Positions 47,129 through 59,085 of a stretch of 64,000 nucleotides of DNA are shown here, piece by piece. Source of the DNA: Carnegiea gigantea (lineage: Eukaryota; Streptophyta; Magnoliopsida; Caryophyllales; Cactaceae); the NCBI GenBank assembly GCA_029747015.1, contig JAKOGI010000833.1, positions 62,001 to 126,000 on the forward strand, given 5' to 3'. The notes under the pieces are model-generated. The model did no database searches and had not been told where the DNA came from. It saw only the letters and a list, made by a program, of their open reading frames with translations. Each line of letters begins with the position of its first letter. The first letter of the stretch is position 1. The translations under genes and the position numbers were made by a program.

Positions 47129-47139
47129 CCCTTTCCACC
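47129..47139 (-). promoter_or_regulatory. polypurine tract of the gag-protease element
   Basis: - strand GGTGGAAAGGG directly before the LTR start TGATGCGG. Confidence 0.7.
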
Positions 47140-48010
47140 TTGAAGAGGATTTGCCCCCAAATCCTTGGGATTAGAATCCATTTACATCAACCTTATATGC
47201 CTTGTACCACTCTTGGGTTTGAAGATACCCAAAGTACTAAGGACTGCTCTCTTCTTAGATGTGTAGGAGTTACTGCAGATCTCTAAGAGAACATCAAAGC
47301 AATGAGTAGCTCACCTAGGTATAATGAGCTCATTGAAGATCTTAGCACACTCATAAAAAGATAATTCAAACTCATCATGCTCAAGAGAGCCATCACTTGT
47401 GACGTGTTCATCATCATAAGGGCTTTCTCGTAACACCGGTTTGATGGGCAATAAGACCTTGGGTTGGGTTCATTTGAGATTTCATCCTCAAGTTCTTCCC
47501 GAGCTATAAGGTGTAAAGGTTTTACTCCCTCACTAGTATTTAACTTCACTATTAGTAAGGCAATTTGAGTCTTGCTCTTACTAGGGGCACACTCTTCCAT
47601 GTTTCACTCTTATAGGGACTTTTCTTACTTCCCTTCCCCGATTTAGCTTTATGAGGTTTAGGTGGAGGTAAAAGGGCTAATGTAAGGATTTTGCCATTGT
47701 GCTTGAGCAAATAAGTATTAGCACCCTCATCATAAATTACATGATTATCATACAACGTTGGTCTACCAAGCAACAAATGACATGCATCGATAGGGAGGAC
47801 ATCATAAAATACTTCAACATAGTAAGGACCAATTGAGAATGAAATAAGAGTTCACCTCGAAGCAGATACCTCATCATTCGATCCTAATCATTTAAGAGAG
47901 TACGGAGTAGAACGCTCCTTGGTGGAGATGTATAGCATGTCAAAAACTGTCTTAGAGGCCATGTTGGTGCAACTACCACCATCTATGATTAAGCCATAAA
48001 TATTGCCTCT
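47140..48010 (-). pseudogene. aspartic protease and pol C-terminus, gag-protease element
   Basis: - strand. Active site IIDGGSCTNMAS (about 47940-47975), then a stop near 47910. The downstream block LLLGRPTLYDNHVIYDEG is at 47552-47776. 47283-47600 continues in another frame. The far end (47130-47190) reads DLGANPLQGGKGDA, resembling the extreme C-terminus of chromovirus polyproteins (usually RTN-x-F-x-E-G-x-DD). So the region for RT, RNase H and integrase is missing while both sides survive. It belongs to the group with the IIDGGSCTN protease signature. Confidence 0.78.
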
Positions 48011-48043
48011 ATTGGTGCAGCTTGTGTTAAAGATTTGTTCCCT

Positions 48044-49178
48044 TTAGTTATCATCATAAGGAACCCTTGTGACATGGAGTGACCTTTTAATCAACAACAA
48101 TTCTCCAACATTGAGGTTCACTAAGGTAGAACCATCACTTTCATCCCCTTCTTCACTTGTTTCTTCTTCAATGGCTCGAATCTCTTCTATCTCCTTAATG
48201 GTAAGGGTCTTTCTATTAGAAAAATTAGCTTGAATATGTCCAAACCCATGACATTTAAAACATTTCTTTCCTTTCAACCTTTTAAGTGTCTTGCTAGCAA
48301 TTCCCTTACACTTGTCAAGAGCTTTAACTTGGGGGGGTGGGGTTTTAATTTCAATATGAGTAGAGGGGCTTCAGTAAGGGAGGTGTGAGAGGACTTCATA
48401 CCCTTAAGTTGCTTCTCAACTTTGATAGCTAGGTAACACACATCATCAAAGGATGAGTAAGGTTGTAAATCCACCTTCTTGACAATGCTAATAGACAATC
48501 CCTTAATGAGCCCAGCATTTTTAAGCTTGGGCTCTTCATCTAAGCTAACCATCATTTGGAGTTGTTAAAACTCCCTAATGTACTCTTTTACCTTAATATT
48601 CTCTTAGCTAAGAGAGGTAGTCTTGAGGTAGAGTTGTTGCTTGTAAGAGGAAGGTAGGAATCTCTTGTCCATATGCTTTTTGAGCTTGGACCAAGTTTTG
48701 ATTTTGGATTTAACTTCTGTAGCCCTACTCTTCTTGAAGTGCTCATACCATAGTGAAGCATACCATTCAATTTAAGAATGGCCAACTTGAAGGACTTTTC
48801 ATCATTATACTCTTTGGGTTCAAAGATCCTTTCAATGGCTTTCACCCAATCAAGATAGTTCTTCGGGTAAAATTACCATCACATTTCGAAGCATTGACTT
48901 TGAGATCCCTAATGTCATCGCTCGATGCCTTCTTCTTCTAAGTCGTCCTTCCTCATCATTAACGTCTTCATGAGATGAAGAGTATGTGATGTCAATATTA
49001 TTGACATCAGAGCCTCGACAGTAAGGGTTGCGTTGCGCGAATTCCTTTACTTGTTTAAGCTCTTTGTGAGCTTCCTTATTTGCTCTTTAAGCTCAATAAA
49101 TATCCTATATCTCCTCATCTCATGGGCTTACTCAAGACGAATACCCTTAGAGTGAGAAATATCTCCCTCACTAGCCAT
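48044..49178 (-). pseudogene. gag of the gag-protease element
   Basis: - strand. ATG at 49178 (MASEGDISHSKG), after which the frame is broken by stops at about 49130 and 48950. Core at 48588-48845 (WVKAIERIFEPKEYNDEKSFKLAILKL); 48274-48555 gives GLSISIVKKVDLQPYSSFDDVCYLAIKVEKQL. Zinc knuckle at 48200-48265: CFKCHGFGHIQANF, where the last Cys is Phe. An acidic linker follows (EEETSEEGDESDG). Normally Gag packages the RNA; this copy cannot be translated through. Confidence 0.8.
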
Positions 49179-49578
49179 GGTTGGTAGTAGTTTGTAGGGA
49201 AAAAGAGGGTAAATAACAGAAACATGGAAGGCACGAGTGTGATAGATGTGGCATAGACAGGAATCAGTGAAAATAGGTATGGCATGATCGTGCTCAGCGG
49301 CACGTATAGATCGTACCAGTGGAGCATAATGTGGAATGTAGGAATGTGGCACGGTCATGCCAAGTAACACGGGTAGGCCGTGTCAAAATTCTGGAGTTTC
49401 AAGGATGTGTTTAGGTTAGACATTATTTTTAGGCTATAATTAGGATTCTTTGTGGACTAAACAAGAGATTTAAAGAGGGAGAACCAAACGCCAAAATTGG
49501 ATAGAAAAGAATAGAATTTAAGCAAATTAAAACACAATGATTGACGAATTGATGCTTAACATGATGAAGGAACTTTTT
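49179..49578 (-). other. 5' leader of the gag-protease element
   Basis: Non-coding. It holds a GC-rich segment with catgatcgtgc, ggcacggtcatgcc and gccgtg words (49265-49385), like those in the Athila LTRs. Confidence 0.6.
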
Positions 49579-49590
49579 GCTCTGATACCA
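49579..49590 (-). promoter_or_regulatory. primer binding site, initiator tRNA-Met
   Basis: + strand GCTCTGATACCA, complement of TGGTATCAGAGC, two bases before the LTR. Confidence 0.93.
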
Positions 49591-49592
49591 AA

Positions 49593-50762
49593 TGACCCAT
49601 GGGTAACTTCCTTTGACCCAACAAAGGTTTAAGTTTGAGGAAAAAAACCTAAGAGCTTGAAGAATATCAACCAAATGCTCACAAACCCCAAAATAACAAT
49701 GATAATCCAACAAGATCATAACACCAAGCCAAGATCAACCATCAAGCAAGAGAGATTTTTTTTTTTTTGGGTGGATTTTGTTTGACTAAGCTAGTAACAA
49801 CAATAATCAAGAAATATATCTAGGCTAATGGTTAAACCACCACCTAGACTAAATTCAACCCACTAATCAATCTCTTAAAGCCTAAGCAAATAAGATTAAT
49901 TTAAAGTGTAGACTCAATCTCGCCACTCTACTTAGAGAGATAAAGATAATTGAGGTTTCTGAGGAGATAGCTAAGCAACAAGCTATTATAATTCATCATT
50001 CATATCTACAAAAATTATAAGGGATTATATCCATTATAGCATTGGTGTCCCCTTCTTCAAGCTAGGTACTAACCAATAGGATTACAAAGAAATTAACCAA
50101 TGAAATCCTAACTAATGTGCAAATAAGGTGGACCAATTGAGATTAATGCTTAGCTAGGATTGGCTACACTTGAATCATGTTTACGACCTGATTATCTAAA
50201 TCAAATGGAGGAATTTGAGGATGATTTTTATGGGAAACTTCTAGATGGATCCTCAAGTTGTTCATAAAATCTCATCTCCTAATTCAACTATTTGCTTGCC
50301 TAGTTAAGCCCATAGTGAAACCCGCGTAATTTCCAGCCCTGCACCAACCCTTTCTAGGTTTATAGCCTAGAACTTTCTCAATACTTGGAGTTTGAATGTG
50401 ATTCAAGACTTATTAGAAACTAGACATCTGGGGCTATCCATCCATTTGTGATTTACAAAAATTAAAGCCCAAGTTCTTATTCAAAATAGGGATAGAAGTC
50501 ATAGGATATGTTTTATCTAGAACTTGAAAAATTAATAAAAGGAGTGGCAATGAAGAAGAAATAGCCAGTCTCCTTATTTAAGGATAATAATTTGCATAAC
50601 CACCCTTTTCGAGGATTTCTTGCAATCTCAAGGGCCCCAAATCAATAATGACCTTGGAGGTTTAAGACTTTGACTCCTACTTCTGAATGTCTTCATTGTT
50701 CCCATTTAGCTATGATTTTAGCTTGGAGGAAAAAACCAATCTTTATGGCTTACTCCACATCA
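49593..50762 (-). repeat. 5' LTR of the gag-protease element
   Basis: 1170-bp direct repeat of 46133-47128 with about 160 bp more. Ends ACTCCACATCA. Confidence 0.92.
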
Positions 50763-50767
50763 AAAAC

Positions 50768-51176
50768 ATGCTTTAACCTTAGGTTAGTTACAATTAGAGA
50801 CAATCCTATTTCTTCAATGATGAAAAAACAAAATAGCCTCATACACAAAAGTTGCATAAATGGTCTAATAAAAAGATATAAAAGTAATCTGGTTATAAAA
50901 TGAAATATATAAATTTGAGGTATTCGGTGCAAGAGATGGGTGCAACGTTAACGATTGATAAGTTGACAGTGAAGAAATGTTACATTGCTGGGAAACTAAA
51001 TGAGGTGAAATTTCAAGATCTATCGTAGTGTGCATCCTAACAAAGTAATAGTTGGCAATATAAAAATGTTGCTAATTTAACTCCGAATAAGCAGATGCAC
51101 TTGTTGATTGGGATTTTTACTGGCCCATTCAATAGGAAGGCAACACTCAGCGTTATCCAAGTCAATGTGGGGTCAA
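50768..51176. other. non-coding DNA between two elements
   Basis: Nothing recognised. Gtcaa (51172-51176) is the left flank of the Tat element. Confidence 0.5.
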
Positions 51177-51568
51177 AGTTGACCATAAGAAAGGTAGAAG
51201 GATGTCGGTGGAGCATAATGGTAATTTGTCCTCTAAATGAAGAAATTACCATCCTACCCTTGGGTGCTAACCCCAAGGCTATAAATACCCCAATATTTTT
51301 CATTTTAGGAGACTTTTACTATTTATAACTTGACTACCTTACTAAACACTCTCCTAAAATATTAAACTCTCTCTTTCTCTCTGCTTTTTTCTCTCTGTCT
51401 ACTTCCGTAATGCTCCCTGAAAGTGACTTAAGCGTCGGAGGGCCTTCCTCGGAAAAAACACCTAAGGTTCTTCAAAGGGGGTACACGTGAGCTTACATGA
51501 TTATTCGATACGTCAGCCACACGAAAGTCCAAGCATCACCACCACTCAAGTAAGTTTCTTCTGAAATA
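51177..51568 (+). repeat. 5' LTR of the Tat-type element
   Basis: Direct repeat of 59908-60281. Contains ggctataaataccccaat, a TATA-box-like site (about 51279-51296), then a CT-rich stretch, as in the other copy at 60009. Confidence 0.88.
51279..51289 (+). promoter_or_regulatory. TATA-like box in the Tat LTR
   Basis: GCTATAAATAC, conserved as gcaataaatac in the other LTR (about 60009-60019). It is about 130 bp downstream of the LTR start, a plausible promoter position. Confidence 0.5.
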
Positions 51569-51570
51569 TA

Positions 51571-51588
51571 TTGGCGCTGTCTATAGGA
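51571..51588 (+). promoter_or_regulatory. primer binding site, Tat type
   Basis: TTGGCGCTGTCTATAGGA, two bases after the LTR. It resembles the TTGGCGCCGTCTGTGGGA sequence usual in Tat elements. I do not name the tRNA. Confidence 0.65.
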
Positions 51589-51601
51589 ACGTTTCGGCAA
51601 T

Positions 51602-53330
51602 ATGGTTGACACTCGATCTAAAACGTCGAAGAAAGGATGTAAGGGTAAGGGTGGTCGAGGACCGCTAAGGGTGCATGACACCTCTCTAGCTCATAGCTCT
51701 ACAGACAATTCGATAAATCACCTTCTGCTCAGCAATTTGTCACACTAGAACAATTGGAGGAGGTGCTAAAGTAAGTGCAAGAAGCCGTGATCCGAGGAGT
51801 GTGCAAAAAATGAAGGCAAATGAGCGCAAGCCCTAGCCCATATGAGGGTTCAAATACGAACCAACACCCAGATACACCCCTCTATACCAGCAAGCTCAGA
51901 GCTAAAGCACCCAAAGGGTTACTAGCCCCTTGCAAGTCAGGGATGGTAGGAGAATCATCAAAGCTAAGTGAGTCCTCTAGAAAGCCCCCAATAATGTTGC
52001 TCCCATCCCATTTGTCACAACTCCCTATGCATTCAAGAGCCGAGGAGCCGAATGACATGAGGGGCAAGAGGAGTCCTCTCACCCCTGTTACTTAGAAGTG
52101 GAAGGCTTCGATAAAAGAGTTCCTTCATTGGCCAGGTCCGTGGGAAGGACCCTGACCAGAAGTCGAGTACCCGTAGCATTTATCTACCCTTCGAATGGTT
52201 AGTCCCAAGAGGGGGACAGAAGCAAGGGGTATCATTCAGGCATTGTGGATCACCTTCGATGATTGAGCTATGCCATCTTAGGCCTCTTATGCTTTAGATT
52301 CGGGGCTATATGGAGAGAGGATCCCTGCATTCCTTCTCAACGCCTTTCAGTAGAGTAATTATAGAGGCGAAACTCCCCAAGAAGGTCAAGATGCTAATAA
52401 TCGATCCCTTTGACGAAACTACTACCCTGAGAATCATCTAAATATCTATAAGGCACAGATGTATGTGCAGGATGTCAATGACACAACTTGATGTCATTAC
52501 TTCCAAGGCACATTGAAGGGGATCACCCAGAAATGGTTTAATAGTCTCCCCGATGGGAGCATTACCTCCTTCCTTCAACTAGCAGAGTTGTTTAGCGCTC
52601 ACTTCATATCGAGTAAAATAAAACAGAAGACTTGCATTCATCTTGCCAAGATCTGACAAGCCAAAGGGGAAGACTTGAAGGAGTACGTGATAAGGTTTAA
52701 CCTTGAAGCCGTCCTAATCCCATACTTGCAGGATGGGGTGACTTACATGGCTTTCCTCAACGGATTGTTCCGGGGGAGGTTCAAGTTTTTCCTTACTAAG
52801 AATAAGGCAACGACATTGGCAGAAGCCTTGAGAAGGGCTCAAGATTTCATATAGGCTATAGAGATGTACACCCGGGATAATTTTGTTTGATAAGACACTT
52901 ACAAAAGAGGAGGGGAGACTAAGGGTTCATAGCTAAACAAGTGTCCTAGGAAGGATGAGGAAAGAGTTAGGTGCTTCCACACTAGCCCTCGAAACATCCT
53001 CATGGAAATCAAGAGCAATCCCATGCTAAGGTGACCAGAGCTCATTGAGACTCCAGCAAAATTTCAAAACAAGAGCAAGTATTGAGGATACCACAAGGAT
53101 TATGAGCACACCACCTCTTAGTGCTAAGAACTTAAGAAATTCATCCACGAGTTAACCGACCAGAGGCAGCTCAATTGCTTCTTGAGAAGGGGAATAGGGG
53201 TGGATCACAATCGTCATAGCCTACAAAGAAAAAAAGACAATAATGCTAACTGTAACATAGAGATAATAGCAACTATCATTGGAGGGATTAACGATAAGGA
53301 AGTAAATGTAGGGTATGGGAAAGCTTAGAT
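51602..53330 (+). pseudogene. gag of the Tat-type element, broken
   Basis: ATGGTTGACACTCG at 51602 is the likely start (MVDTRSKTSKK), soon followed by stops. The gag core is clear in pieces at 52490-52880: GTLKGITQKWFNSLPDGS, LQLAELFSAHFISSK, QAKGEDLKEYVIRFNLEA, DGVTYMAFLNGLFRGRF and TLAEALRRAQDFI, the characteristic Tat gag wording. Interruptions include stops near 52490, 52657 and 52855. 52900-53330 is the linker; I cannot find an intact zinc knuckle in it. Confidence 0.82.
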
Positions 53331-54135
53331 TTGGAAGCTCAACCAGGTCATGATTGCTAGAGAATTAAAACCGCTCATAGGACCAACCATCATGTTTTGT
53401 CTTCAGTACATGCAGCCCTTGTAAACCCCTCATAATGATGCCTTGGTGATACGACTTAAGATAGCGACCATCATGGTTCATCAAATACTTGTGGACACGA
53501 TAAGTTTCCATTGACATCATCACTCTTGAATGCCTTAAGAAATTGCAATACACCGAAAAAGATTTGGAAGCAGTCAAGACTCCTATTATGGGATTCAGGG
53601 GACAAGCCATATACCATCTTAGAACTAAAGGACCACATGTCTGAGTGGGCAATAAGGACAACTAACGGACTGTAGAGACAAATTTTCTAATGGTTGAAAT
53701 CCCCATAGCATACAATATCATCCCAGGATGACTGACCCTTAATACCATCAAAGTTGCTATGGCACCGTACCTCCTACTCATCCAGTTTAAACTAGATGAC
53801 GGTAAGGTAGGGAGACTATTTAGAGATCAAAAAATGGTAAAAGAATGCTATTATGTGAGTCTGAAGTCCAAGAAGGAACGAAGAGCCCCCCACAGGTGAG
53901 ATGTCTTGACCAAGCAAGGCTGGAAAAAGGGTGGCCACCAAGGCAATGGTAGTACTTTTGGCCCCGGCGGAAAAACACGGAAGACCCTGGCCGGAACCCA
54001 CTTCTGAAATGGTTCTCATACTCTTAGAAGTCGGGTGCCTAAAGCGGACCATTCAAATTGGAAAAGTCAAGGCGGTGCTGAGTATAAAGTCTCAGACAAC
54101 CTAAGAAGGTACCATGTATGATGTAGGGGTAGCCC
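53331..54135 (+). pseudogene. protease region of the Tat-type element
   Basis: + strand fragments: HNDALVIRLKIATIMVHQILVDT (about 53429-53495) covers the strand before the active-site Asp, but the next residues are altered (I-S-F where the family has G-S-S). IPIAYNII-like and ILGRPTLN-like positions follow at about 53695-53740. QFKLDDGKVGRLF-like and the acidic linker continue to 54135. Many stops. After this, RT would be expected; instead the sequence becomes non-coding. Confidence 0.7.
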
Positions 54136-54329
54136 AAATCGCTTACGTAAAAGAAAGGTTTGTTCTATTGTAGCACATCGGTTGTATGTTGTGTTGGTCC
54201 CTGATTTTGTCAGCTATGAATGAATGATTGTTTACTTCTATTCATTTCATAATTATTTGTCATCAAGTTTGGGGGCAAAGAGGTTTAGAATGAAATGATA
54301 AGTCTAACCAAGAGAAAAAACTTAACGAC
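54136..54329 (+). other. junction after protease with polypurine-like tract
   Basis: Contains atcaagtttgggggcaaagagg (54262-54283), a G-rich tract like those after the last ORF in other elements here. No ORF. Confidence 0.55.
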
Positions 54330-54805
54330 AAACCTGGCTGAATGCGAAGATTAACTAAGCTGACTGATGATCGGATTTACCCCACGAATATTGTGATGGG
54401 CATTGGGAACAATAAGACGTCGGCCTTGCAAACAAACGCATCCTACCTCCTTAAGAAGAGGATCAAACTAAGAGCGATAGTTTTGGTTAAATGATACACA
54501 GCTCAACTCGTTCGACTGTGTTTAGGCTTATCCTGTCAATGTCATGATAGGCATTGGGAATGATATAACGTCATCCTTGCAATCGGACGCGTCCTACCCC
54601 CTTAAGGAATGGTTCTAACCAAGCGCAATAATATGGTTAAATGATACACTAATGCAAGGATCAGTTCATCTGCTGGTGCCTGAACTTATTCTATGAATGT
54701 CATGGTAGACAACGGAAACGATAGGACACCGGCTTGCAAATGAACTTGTCCCACTCTCTTAAGGCAAGGGTTTAACTAAACGCAATAGGTTTGGTTGAAC
54801 GATAC
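54330..54805 (+). repeat. tandem repeat, about 155-bp unit, in the Tat 3' region
   Basis: Three units anchored by cattgggaac (54401), cattgggaa (54552) and caacggaaacg (54710), each followed by a cttgcaa...cctac..cttaag block and a ggttaaatgatac end. The array resumes after the solo LTR at 56075 (gatacgctgatgcaag). Confidence 0.8.
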
Positions 54806-56074
54806 TAATAAGTGCTTAAAGTGTATATCATTTTAGGGTCATTTTGTTGCAGTTTTAGGGAAAATTATATACTTTATGTGATAATTTATACTCTTCTTTG
54901 GTTTTATGCTCGGTTATGATTTTTTTGTATTTTACAGGATTTTGGACTTTTTGTCCTAGATTTGACCCATAAATGAGTATAATTTCGACTTTCCACAGAT
55001 ACCCTAAGTTGCTATACCCGTGGAAGGGAGACAGAACAAAAGAATGTCGAGCCAGAGCTAACCACGGTCTGTCCGTGGTGAAGGCCATGGTTCGTGGTGT
55101 CTTCATTTCCTGCAAGGCCTTTTGTTTTCTCGCAACTTTTTAACTTTCTGGCAATTTTAATTCCATTATTATGCATGCCTTTTCGGCTTCCAGGAATTTT
55201 TCTATAAAAAGGGTGTCTCTCATCCTCATTTCCACACATCCTATCATTTCATTTCCTTTCTTCAAGTTTCTTTTTAGATTAGAATTAGATTAGATAAAGA
55301 GAGAGAGATAGATAGAGTTGAGGTGAAGATTTTGCAAGGATTCCATCCCGAGTTTGCATGACAGTTTAAGCGTGATCTTGGCTAAGCATTTTTATTCTTT
55401 TTTCTTCTCTTTTCTTTTCTAAATTTAGATTCATGTTTTGTAATTTTGATTATCTTTGTTGTTCGATTTTGGATTTATGCAAACATTTGTTAGTTTCTTG
55501 ATCTTGTGTTGATATCATTTGATACTTTCGGAACTGTTGGATTGTTTTATCGAATTCTAGAAGTTCATTATCTTGTGAGAAACTTGATCACTTTCTTGCA
55601 TGTTGTGGGCATTTGGATGAAGGACTAAAAGGTGATATCTCTAATACTGGAATCCTAGGATTTGAATTGATTGAGTGATGTCTTGAGAAAGAATTACCAA
55701 TTGAGAAACCACAGATTTGATAATCGCATGCTTAATGAACCTAAACTAATCAAGAGCCCTTGAGAAATGGTAATTGGTTAGATTAAAGTATTTCACTTCA
55801 CCTTGAAAGAGGACTGTGATACTTCGATTATCGGTTTAAAAGCAACCAATGAAGGAAGAAATGCTTGATTGATACGTAGATCAGGTGATTGCTTATTTTA
55901 CTTAATTTCAGTTATTATTTATCCATTAGATTAGATAGTAGGTCAGTTAAATTTCATTCTTAAATTTGAATTCGCCTAGCATATCTTGAGGGAATATAGC
56001 CCAATAGATCAACCTAGTCTCTGTGGGCTCCACCTTGATTACTACAACGGCACCATGCGCTTATGGCTGTATAA
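54806..56074 (+). mobile_element. Athila solo LTR, + orientation
   Basis: 1269 bp. It starts TAATAAGTGCTTAAAG, similar over a long stretch to the - strand start of the Athila copy 2 LTR (TGATAAGTGCTTAATG), and ends caccatgcgcttatggctgtataa, like that LTR's other end. Perfect TSD gatac at 54801-54805 and 56075-56079. No internal part, so a solo LTR from recombination. It carries the cacggtctgtccgtggtg segment near 55062-55080 and a TATA-like ttttctataaaaaggg at about 55196-55211. Confidence 0.88.
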
Positions 56075-56699
56075 GATACGCTGATGCAAGAATCAACTTG
56101 TTCAGTTGATGCCCGAACTCATCATATAAATGTAACTTAATCTTTTACCCCACTACACCTTTAGCCCCTAGGGGCTAACGAGTGGGTATATAGCTAAGAC
56201 ACGCTTAGGCTGTCAAGACCCCCTCCATGATGATAAGGGCAATGCCCCTTTAGCCCCAAGGGGCTAAGAAGCCTTTGGATCATTAGGTCGATTTGCTAAG
56301 CAAACAACTAAGGCAAGAGCATATTCTACAAACAAGAAACATAGAGGTACACCACTGAGTGTTTGACCAAGCACACGAAGTAACCATGCACGTTAAGCAA
56401 AATAAAGTGTCATTACATATGATCTCACATGCGAACTAAGCAAAGAAAGAAAGCAACAAGTTTGAGAAATATCTAAAAGTCTAGAGAAGAGAGTGCACAA
56501 TAGAGAAGGCATAGAACTTGGGTTCCATATTCTCTATTGTCATCTTCCATATACTCAATTGTAAACAACCTTTAGGAAAAATTATATGTCTGGCCGTAAG
56601 ATGAATGGCCTCCAGATGAGCCATGAGAAAATGAGTATTCCGCTTGACTCTTCCATTCGGCAAGGATGAGCTGCAAAGGGCTACCCATTCAGTTTCTCT
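56075..56699 (+). other. Tat 3' region, continuation
   Basis: Remainder of a repeat unit, then two 16-bp palindromes: tagcccctaggggcta (56162-56177) and tagccccaaggggcta (56251-56266). No ORF. Confidence 0.55.
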
Positions 56700-58035
56700 G
56701 TTTGGCCGTAACAAGGAGGAGAGCAGGCCTTCTCCAATTCTGCCATGGTGCCTCTCCGATTTGCCCGTGGTGATCTCTTCGATTCGATTATAATGAGGCC
56801 AAGTCTGAGAGTCTTCGAGTTGTCTGCGGTGACATCTCCAATTCGGCCATGATTAAGTCGCGTTGGAAAGTCTTGTGGCGAACTCTTCGATTCGGCCACG
56901 GCAATCTCTCCGATTCGACTATGATGAAGTCAATTCGACAAGTCTTCAATTCAGATGTGGCAATATCTTTGATTCGAACATGATGAGGCTAAGTCACAGA
57001 GTCTTTGATTCGGCCGTGGTGATGTCTTTAATTCGACTGCTACAAGGCCGAGTTAGCGAGTCTTCCATTCAGCCATGACGACCTCTCCGATTCGACTGCA
57101 GCGCAACTCTTATTCAGGCATGATTAAGCCGAGTCGGAAGGTCTTCAAGTTGGCTGCGAAAACCTCTTCGATTCGGCCATGACGAGGCTAAGTCGGAGAG
57201 TCTTCGAGTTATCTGAGGTGAAACCTCCAATTCAACTTTGATGAAGCCGTGCTGGAAAGTCTTTAATTCGGCCGTGGAGACCTCTTTGATTCAGCCATGC
57301 GATCTCTTCCATTCGACCATCATGAAGCGAGTCGAAAAGTCTTCGATTCAGGTGTAGTGATGTCTTCGATTCAGGGATGATGAGGCCAAGTCAGAGAACC
57401 TTTGATTCGGCCTTGGCAACATCTTCGATTCAGCCGCGGCAAGGCCGAGTTAGTGAGTCTCCCATTTGGACATGACGACCTCTCCGATTTAATCGCACCG
57501 TCTCTCTGATTCGGCCATAATGAAGTCAAGTCGGAAAGTCTTTGATTCAGCCGCGACAACATCTTTAATTTGGCCGCTGTGACCTCTCTAATTCAGCAAT
57601 GATGAGGTCGAGTCAGAGAGACTTTGGTTCAGCCGTAGCTGCCTCTTCGAGACCACGATGATCTCTCTCATTCGACTATGAGGAAGTCGAGTTAGAAAAT
57701 CTTTGATTCGACTATGATGATCTCTCTTATTTAGCCATAACGAGGCTAAGACGGAGAGTCTTCGATTCAGTCACGACGACCTCTGCGATTCGGCCATAAT
57801 GAAGATAAGTCAGGAAGTCTTTGATTCAGCTGCAGCGACCTCTCCCATTTGACCATGATGAAGCCAAGTGAGAGAGTCTTCGAGTCGGCCGTGGCGACCT
57901 CTCCAATTTGGCCATGGCAATTTTGAGTCTGAGAGACTTCATTTCAGCCGCAGTGACCTATCTGATTCGGTCATGACAACGTTAAGTCGAAAAGTCTTCG
58001 ATCGAGCTGCATCAACTTCTTCGATTCAGTTGTGT
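56700..58035 (+). repeat. tandem array, about 60-bp unit, in the Tat 3' region
   Basis: About 20 decayed copies of agtcttcgattcggccgtgg and tccgattcggccatgatgag halves, some with an extra half. High in CG/TG dinucleotides consistent with methylation decay. The apparent ORFs here (for example 56863-57078) are by-products of the repeat. Confidence 0.8.
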
Positions 58036-58129
58036 AGAGCTATTTATTCGATTTAGCCCAATTAGGTAGGAAATAGATCTCTTGATTATCTTATTAATTG
58101 AACTGGAACATATCTTTTGCTCGCCAGAA

Positions 58130-58400
58130 GACTACTGTCATGCTCTGTCCTATAGATCCTTTCAATCGAATGAGAGGTAACTCTTATTCCATTCGATTAG
58201 CTGAATAGAGAAGTATTCCTTTCCCATTCGATTAGTTGAATGGAGAGGGATGGCACGTCTCCATTCAATCAGCCCAACGAAAAAGGGACTTCTTCTATTC
58301 GGTCAGCCAAATGGGGAGGAGATCCTTCCCCCGTTTGGGCCAACCGAATGGAGAGGTGAACCTTCTCCTATTCGACCTTCCTCTATTCAAAACCCAAAAA
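58130..58400 (+). repeat. short tandem array, about 36-40 bp unit
   Basis: Five to six copies of ccattcgattagttgaatgg-type sequence followed by variable gagagg..cttctc. Confidence 0.65.
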
Positions 58401-58521
58401 AATCGGCTTATCCATTAGGTATATGATAGTGGGCAGCGTGAGAATATCTTCGCATAACACCCTTAGGTCAGATTATGAAAAGAAATCCCAGAATCAATAA
58501 TGAAAAGTGAACACATCAAGG

Positions 58522-58831
58522 TAGGCCTGGCAACGGGTCGGATTTGGAGCGGGTGATGCTCCACCCGCATCCATCCACTCCACCCGATCCACCCGTCATC
58601 CACTCATCCGCTCACCTGCATCCAATCCACCCACCATCCGCGGATGAAGCGGGTGGTAAACGGGTGAAACAGATGAAACGCATTCTATCTCATTTTATTC
58701 ATTTATCGCTCAAATAAGGTTCAAAAACCTGAAAAATTTAAAATATACAAAACAATAACTAACGGAAACCACATGCCCTAATCGTAAACATAACAATTAC
58801 TACAAATGATAAAGATACCAAACATAAGTTT

Positions 58832-58875
<44 letters not shown>

Positions 58876-59009
58876 CACATATATATACATATATATATAT
58901 ACATGTCTATATATATGTACACATATACATATACATACATATATATACATATACATATACATACATATATATATACATATACATACATATATATATACAT
59001 ACATACATA

Positions 59010-59085
<76 letters not shown>

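Larger units (their letters stand above)
46133..50762 (-). mobile_element. chromovirus-like LTR element reduced to gag and protease
   Basis: - strand. LTRs 49593-50762 (5') and 46133-47128 (3'), both TGACCCA...CA. Perfect TSD aaaac at 46128-46132 and 50763-50767. Primer site GCTCTGATACCA (49579-49590) is an exact complement of the initiator tRNA-Met type. The interior of 2.46 kb has gag with a knuckle, a protease and a short pol C-terminus, and no RT, RNase H or integrase. A non-autonomous deletion derivative. Confidence 0.93.

Noticed and set aside
56863..58056. Several ORFs of 60-72 codons
   Set aside because: They follow the 60-bp tandem array and have no family resemblance.
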